This document shows, piece by piece, positions 60,052 through 64,000 of a stretch of 64,000 bases of DNA. The stretch's first letter is position 1; every line of letters begins with the position of its first letter. The notes beneath the pieces were generated by a model. That model had not been told where the DNA came from. It ran no database searches and saw nothing but the letters and a program-made list of their open reading frames with translations. Source of the stretch: Variovorax sp. EL159 (lineage in GTDB: Bacteria; Pseudomonadota; Gammaproteobacteria; Burkholderiales; Burkholderiaceae_C); NCBI RefSeq assembly GCF_900100965.1, contig NZ_FMUJ01000001.1, positions 1 to 64,000 of the forward strand. The letters are read 5' to 3'. The position numbers and the translations under genes are program-made.

Positions 60052-60064
60052 ACGCCTGCGCAGC

Positions 60065-60472
60065 ATGATCTACGGCATCGGCACCGACATCTGCGACCTG
60101 CGTCGCATCGCGGCGACTTTCGAGCGCCAGGGCGAGCGCTTTGCCCGCAAGGTGCTGTGCGACGCCGAGTTCGCGGTCTGGCAAGCCCGCAGCGCGCGCT
60201 GGCCCAAGCGCGGCATCAGCTATCTCGCGACGCGCTTTTCGGCCAAGGAGGCTCTCAGCAAGGCGATCGGCCTGGGCATGCGCATGCCCATGACCTGGCG
60301 GCTGTGCGAGATCGCCAACCTGCGCAGCGGCAAGCCGGTGATCGTGCTGCACGGCGAACTCAAGGCGTGGTTCGAGGCCAAGGGTCTCACGGCTCACGTG
60401 ACCGTGACGGACGAAACAGAATACGCCGCGAGCTTCGTGGTGGTCGAACGCCAGGGCACCCACGACGCATGA
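60065..60472 (+). CDS. acpS: Holo-ACP synthase
   Basis: This transferase attaches 4'-phosphopantetheine to acyl carrier protein. The 135-residue protein starts [14 protein letters not shown] (Mg-binding Asp). It contains [17 protein letters not shown] with the conserved Lys/Glu. It activates the ACP encoded 13 kb upstream. Its TGA overlaps the nagZ ATG. Confidence 0.97.
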   Translation: MIYGIGTDICDLRRIAATFERQGERFARKVLCDAEFAVWQARSARWPKRGISYLATRFSAKEALSKAIGLGMRMPMTWRLCEIANLRSGKPVIVLHGELKAWFEAKGLTAHVTVTDETEYAASFVVVERQGTHDA

Positions 60473-61560
60473 CAACGACAACAACAAGCATCCACGCGCC
60501 GCTGATCATCGACATCGCGGCCACCGAACTCAACGACGCCGACCGACGGCGCCTTGCCAATCCGCTGGTGGGCGGCGTGATTCATTTCGCGCGCAACTGG
60601 CAAGACCGCGCGCAGATGACCGCGCTCAATGCCGAGATCAAGGCGATCCGGCCCGACCTGCTGATCTGCGTCGACCACGAAGGCGGGCGCGTGCAGCGCT
60701 TTCGCACCGATGGCTTCACCCGGCTGCCCTCGATGCGTGCTCTGGGCGAGCTGTGGATGAGCGACGCCATGCGTGCCACGCAGGCCGCCACGGCCGTCGG
60801 GTATGTGCTGGCCGCCGAGCTGCGTGCTTGCGGCGTCGACTTCAGCTTTGCACCGGTGCTCGACCTGGACTACGGCGGGAGCAGCGTCATCGGCAGCCGC
60901 AGCTTTCATCGCGATCCACGCGTGGTCGCGCTGCTCGCCAAGAGCGTGATGCACGGCATGCTGCAGGCGGACATGCGCAACTGCGGCAAGCATTTTCCGG
61001 GGCATGGTTTCGTCGCGGGCGACTCGCATGTCGAGATCCCGGTCGACAAGCGGGGCCTCAAGGCCATCCTGGCCGACGACGCACGGCCCTACGACTGGCT
61101 GGCAGGCACGCTCACCGCGGTGATGCCGGCACACGTGATCTATCCGAAGGTCGACAAGCGTCCGGCGGGGTTTTCAGCCAGATGGCTCCACGACATCCTG
61201 CGGCAGCGGCTGGCGTTCGACGGCGTGATCTTCAGCGACGACCTCAGCATGGAAGCCGGGCGCTACATCGACGGCCAGTTGCTCAGCTACGCCGATGCCG
61301 CACTGGCGGCCATCGATGCAGGTTGCGACCTGGCGCTGCTGTGCAACCAGAGCATCGGCGATGGTGCGCCGCTCGACGAATTGCTCGAAGACTTCGGTGC
61401 GGCCCGGGGCGCGGGCCGGTGGGCGGGCAGCGCTGCGAGCGAAGCCCGCCGCCGGGCATTGCTGCCGCGCTCGGCATCGCCGTCGTGGTCCGCGCTCGCT
61501 GATTCGAGTCCATACCAGGGGGCCATGCGCCTCCTCTCGCAAGGCGATCTGGTGGAGTAG
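60469..61560 (+). CDS. nagZ: Beta-N-acetylhexosaminidase NagZ
   Basis: This cytosolic glycosidase (GH3) removes GlcNAc from recycled muropeptides. The 363-residue protein has [12 protein letters not shown] and the catalytic His-Asp loop [18 protein letters not shown] (His175 and His179 region). The nucleophile motif is [10 protein letters not shown]. Length and motifs are normal; the C-terminus is Arg/Ala-rich. It is the last gene of the pdxJ-acpS-nagZ run. Confidence 0.96.
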   Translation: MTTTTTSIHAPLIIDIAATELNDADRRRLANPLVGGVIHFARNWQDRAQMTALNAEIKAIRPDLLICVDHEGGRVQRFRTDGFTRLPSMRALGELWMSDAMRATQAATAVGYVLAAELRACGVDFSFAPVLDLDYGGSSVIGSRSFHRDPRVVALLAKSVMHGMLQADMRNCGKHFPGHGFVAGDSHVEIPVDKRGLKAILADDARPYDWLAGTLTAVMPAHVIYPKVDKRPAGFSARWLHDILRQRLAFDGVIFSDDLSMEAGRYIDGQLLSYADAALAAIDAGCDLALLCNQSIGDGAPLDELLEDFGAARGAGRWAGSAASEARRRALLPRSASPSWSALADSSPYQGAMRLLSQGDLVE

Positions 61561-61563
61561 CGC

Positions 61564-62913
61564 ATGCCCCTGTGCCTCAGTTTTTTTCCACGCAAGGACG
61601 AGGCCACGCTGCGCAACCATGCGCACTACTGTCGCCTGTTCGGCTACCCGCATCAGTGGATCGAAGCGGACCGCATCCGCCATCCGGCATTGCGCGACAG
61701 TGCCCGGTACAGCCACATCCTGCGGCACCTGCGCGCACTGCCCGAGAACGACTGGCTCCTGTTCCTCGATGGCGATTCGGTGGTGTTCCATCCCGTCGCC
61801 ATCGACACCCTGATGCAAGGGCGGGATTCGCTGGTCGTGGAAGGGCCACCCAGTGGCGACAGGCCAGGCCCCGCGATGACCAACATGATGGTGCTGCGCA
61901 ACACCGCCGCGAACCGTGCCGCGCTGCACGAGTTGATGGGCGATGCGGGGCATGTCATTGCGCTGGTGAACCGTTCGACCGATGAAGCGGCACGGCTGCG
62001 TCCGATCGGCATGCTGGGGTGCAACGCCGTGGTCGGCGACATCTATGTCAATGTCTCGTGGCGCATTCCGCAGTGGTTTCTGGCGCGCATCTTCGTCGTC
62101 AACCTGGCGCCGCTGTCCCTTGCCGCACCCGAGGGCGAATGGCGCGAAGCGCTGCTGCACGACATCAACCTGCAGGACTTCCTGGTGGGGCAGGTCAACA
62201 ACGCGCTGATCCACAGCCAGCCCATGCTGCAGCCGGCCGCCTATCCGGCGCTGTCGGACGATGCGGTGTCGAGCTACAACACTGGCGCGGACATCGCCTT
62301 CGTCACGCTCTACACGCACCACGTCGCCAGCTACGCGCGGGTTTCTGAACACAATGTGAAGCGCTACTGCGACAGGCACGGCTATGCCTATCACGTGTAC
62401 CGCGCGGTGCCCGAGGCGATCGATCCCGGCATCGGCGGGTCGTGGGTCCGCAGTTGGCTGCTGCAGCAGCACATTGCGCATCACAAGTGGGTGATCTGGG
62501 TCGACGCCGACGTCATCTTCTTCAACCAGGGCCGCCGCATCGACGACATGCTCGAAGGGCGCGAGCTGCTGCTGGCGAAGGACGTGGGCGGCTGGTCCTT
62601 CAATTCGGGCGTGATGGGTTTCTTGAACACGGCGCGCAACGCCGAGTTGCTCGCGCGCATCTGGCAGCGCATCGGCGAGGTGAATGACAAGTCGGCGGTC
62701 TACAGCAGCCAGGGCGACCAGTACTACACCAACCAAGTGCTGTCCGAAGAGGGGCTGATCGATGACCGGACCATCGTCGACAACCTGAGCATCAACACGC
62801 CACCGCACCTGGCCTCGGATGAAACGCTGCTTGTGCACTTCATCAATCTGGACGAACCGTACCGGTCGGCGTACATGGCGTCGATGGACGCTGCCTCCCA
62901 GCGCTTGCGATAG
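61564..62913 (+). CDS. Putative glycosyltransferase with two tandem GT34-like domains
   Basis: This 449-residue soluble protein has the C-terminal signature of galactosyl-transferase GMA12/MNN10 (GT34) proteins. KWVIWVDADVIFFN carries the DxD metal site (Asp314, Asp316), followed by FNSGVMGF and GDQYYTNQVL. A similar unit lies in the N-terminal half: DWLLFLDGDSVVFHP (Asp69, Asp71), then TNMMVLRN. The two halves look like an internal duplication. It starts 3 bp after nagZ and converges exactly on the next gene, with no gap. Donor and acceptor are unknown; surface polysaccharide is a possible target. Confidence 0.8.
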   Translation: MPLCLSFFPRKDEATLRNHAHYCRLFGYPHQWIEADRIRHPALRDSARYSHILRHLRALPENDWLLFLDGDSVVFHPVAIDTLMQGRDSLVVEGPPSGDRPGPAMTNMMVLRNTAANRAALHELMGDAGHVIALVNRSTDEAARLRPIGMLGCNAVVGDIYVNVSWRIPQWFLARIFVVNLAPLSLAAPEGEWREALLHDINLQDFLVGQVNNALIHSQPMLQPAAYPALSDDAVSSYNTGADIAFVTLYTHHVASYARVSEHNVKRYCDRHGYAYHVYRAVPEAIDPGIGGSWVRSWLLQQHIAHHKWVIWVDADVIFFNQGRRIDDMLEGRELLLAKDVGGWSFNSGVMGFLNTARNAELLARIWQRIGEVNDKSAVYSSQGDQYYTNQVLSEEGLIDDRTIVDNLSINTPPHLASDETLLVHFINLDEPYRSAYMASMDAASQRLR

Positions 62914-63954
62914 CTAGCTGCCCGTCGATGGGGGCGTGTCGCCTGCCGCAAGATCGGGCTCCAACCTGAAGACCCGCACCGGCAACTGATTGGCCGCCGG
63001 GGCCAGGAACTGCGCGATCTCGGGGGACGCGAACTGGCTTTCCAGCCATGCCTTGTCGGCAAGGCCGGCGTTGAAGAAGATCTGCAGCAGCCGCAAGGTT
63101 TCATGCCGTAGCGCGCGCGTCAGCGTTTCATGCTCGACCCGCTGTTGCTCCGGCGCCGCGGCCGGCCTGAAGCAGGCGCGTGCCAGGGTGTGCAGCAGGC
63201 GCTGTGCAAAGTCCAGTGTCGACGGCCAATACAGCGCATAGAGCTCTGCGATCTCGCGCACGTCGTCGCCGCTGGACTTCGGCAACAGGTACGCCAGCAC
63301 CAGTGCGCGCGCTTGCAAGGCCTGCGCGGTGGCCCTGGTCGCATCGGTGGGCGCGGGCGATGTAGCGGGCCGGTGCAGCAACTGAGGGATCACGGCAAAG
63401 TGCGCGCCTGCGGCCACGCTCTTGCACAGCATGTGCAGGTCGTCGTGCGTGGTGAAGCCCGGGTCGTGACGCACGCCGCTGCGTTCCAGGAAGCCGCGCC
63501 GCACCATGCAGGCCGACAGCAGCAACGGACGCGGGCCGAGGTATTCCACGAGGATGTCCTGGTGCCGCTCGGCGAACTCCAACGACCCTTCGTGCGTTTC
63601 GCACCAGCATCCTGCGATATCGATGTCGGGGCAGGTCTCGAGCAGTGCGGCCTGGCGTTGCAGGCGCTCGGGTGCAGGAATGTCGCCGGCATCGGAAAAG
63701 ACGACGTAGTCACCTTGCGCCTGCGCCAATGCAAGATTGCGGGCGGTGGCGCGATCGCATGCGACCGGCAGCGAAATCAGCTGTGCATTGGCGATGCCCG
63801 CCTGGGAGAGCAGCGCGCCAAGGCCGGGCGCCCCTGCCTGTGCGACGAGCACCACGTGCAGTGTCACATCGCGCTGCGCGGCCCATGCGTGGAGGCTTTG
63901 CGACAGCGTATCGAGCGAGTCGCCGGCCGTGAGGCAGACCGTCACGCGCGGCAT
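62914..63954 (-). CDS. Family 2 glycosyltransferase-like protein
   Basis: The protein of about 346 residues has a GT-A fold start (VTVCLTAGDSLDTLSQSLHAW). It continues with RNLALAQAQGDYVVFSDAGD, where SDAGD is the DxD-like motif, and CMVRRGFLERSGVRHDPGF. The helix-rich C-terminal half is not recognised. The ATG at 63954 has GGAAA upstream and GTG 63966 is also possible. The frame remains open to the window edge with plausible coding, so the gene may begin beyond 64000. It converges on the two-domain glycosyltransferase. Confidence 0.75.
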   Translation of the reverse strand: MPRVTVCLTAGDSLDTLSQSLHAWAAQRDVTLHVVLVAQAGAPGLGALLSQAGIANAQLISLPVACDRATARNLALAQAQGDYVVFSDAGDIPAPERLQRQAALLETCPDIDIAGCWCETHEGSLEFAERHQDILVEYLGPRPLLLSACMVRRGFLERSGVRHDPGFTTHDDLHMLCKSVAAGAHFAVIPQLLHRPATSPAPTDATRATAQALQARALVLAYLLPKSSGDDVREIAELYALYWPSTLDFAQRLLHTLARACFRPAAAPEQQRVEHETLTRALRHETLRLLQIFFNAGLADKAWLESQFASPEIAQFLAPAANQLPVRVFRLEPDLAAGDTPPSTGS

Positions 63955-64000
63955 GTGCGTTTCCACGAACCGGTCGGGCTGCTGCGCGCGCCAGCTCAGG

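Overview
The window looks like chromosomal DNA of a high-GC betaproteobacterium of the family Comamonadaceae (order Burkholderiales), most likely Variovorax or a close relative. This rests on the gene order rluC-HAD-Rieske-sppA, rpmF-plsX-fabHDG-acpP-fabF-rpoE-rseAB-mucD-lepAB-rnc-era-recO-pdxJ-acpS-nagZ, a split rsmI-like/maf pair next to yceD, a Burkholderiales-type HemX/HemY pair, and strong G/C third-position bias. The genus is inference. I saw no tRNA or rRNA gene, insertion sequence, prophage, CRISPR array or conjugative gene. Nearly every base belongs to a gene; the only long gene-free stretches are 35638-36174 and 53049-53514.

Region 1 (1-22504) is mostly accessory. It opens with the tail of a two-partner-secretion outer-membrane transporter. 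Then come a complete tripartite RND efflux operon (adaptor, pump, NodT-type outer-membrane lipoprotein), an isoprenylcysteine-methyltransferase-like membrane enzyme, a large rhomboid protease and argH. An AlgZ/AlgR-like LytS/LytTR two-component pair follows, overlapped by an AI-2E-family permease. From 13.4 to 22.5 kb there is a patchwork of small regulator/target pairs: TetR with a fused tautomerase, HxlR with a second tautomerase, LysR with a GNAT acetyltransferase, and two MFS exporters. It ends with an unknown membrane protein and a secreted DUF3857/transglutaminase protein.

Region 2 (22671-41849) is metabolic and house-keeping. ppc is divergent from the heme operon hemC-hemD-hemX-hemY. 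A DHA2 exporter with a divergent LysR follows, then RNase E, whose long leader faces rluC. The rluC-HAD-Rieske-sppA operon comes next, then an MFS gene and the rsmI-like/maf pair. In Pseudomonas argH-algZ-algR run directly into hemC-hemD; here the two halves are about 13.6 kb apart.

Region 3 (41932-61560) is the conserved envelope, lipid and stress supercluster: yceD, rpmF, fatty-acid synthesis (plsX, fabH, fabD, fabG, acpP, fabF), the sigma-E module (rpoE, rseA, rseB, mucD/degP), then lepA, lepB, a DUF4845 gene, rnc, era, recO, pdxJ, acpS and nagZ. Many genes overlap as ATGA or TGATG, so translational coupling is likely. Two leader regions stand out. The rpmF-plsX region has a terminator-like hairpin in the rpmF leader and another ending one base before the plsX start codon. 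The mucD-lepA gap holds an odd low-GC ORF with a good ribosome binding site that crosses a strong intrinsic terminator and overlaps the lepA start codon.

Region 4 (61564-64000) has two glycosyltransferase-like genes meeting tail to tail; the first appears to contain two tandem copies of a GT34-like domain.
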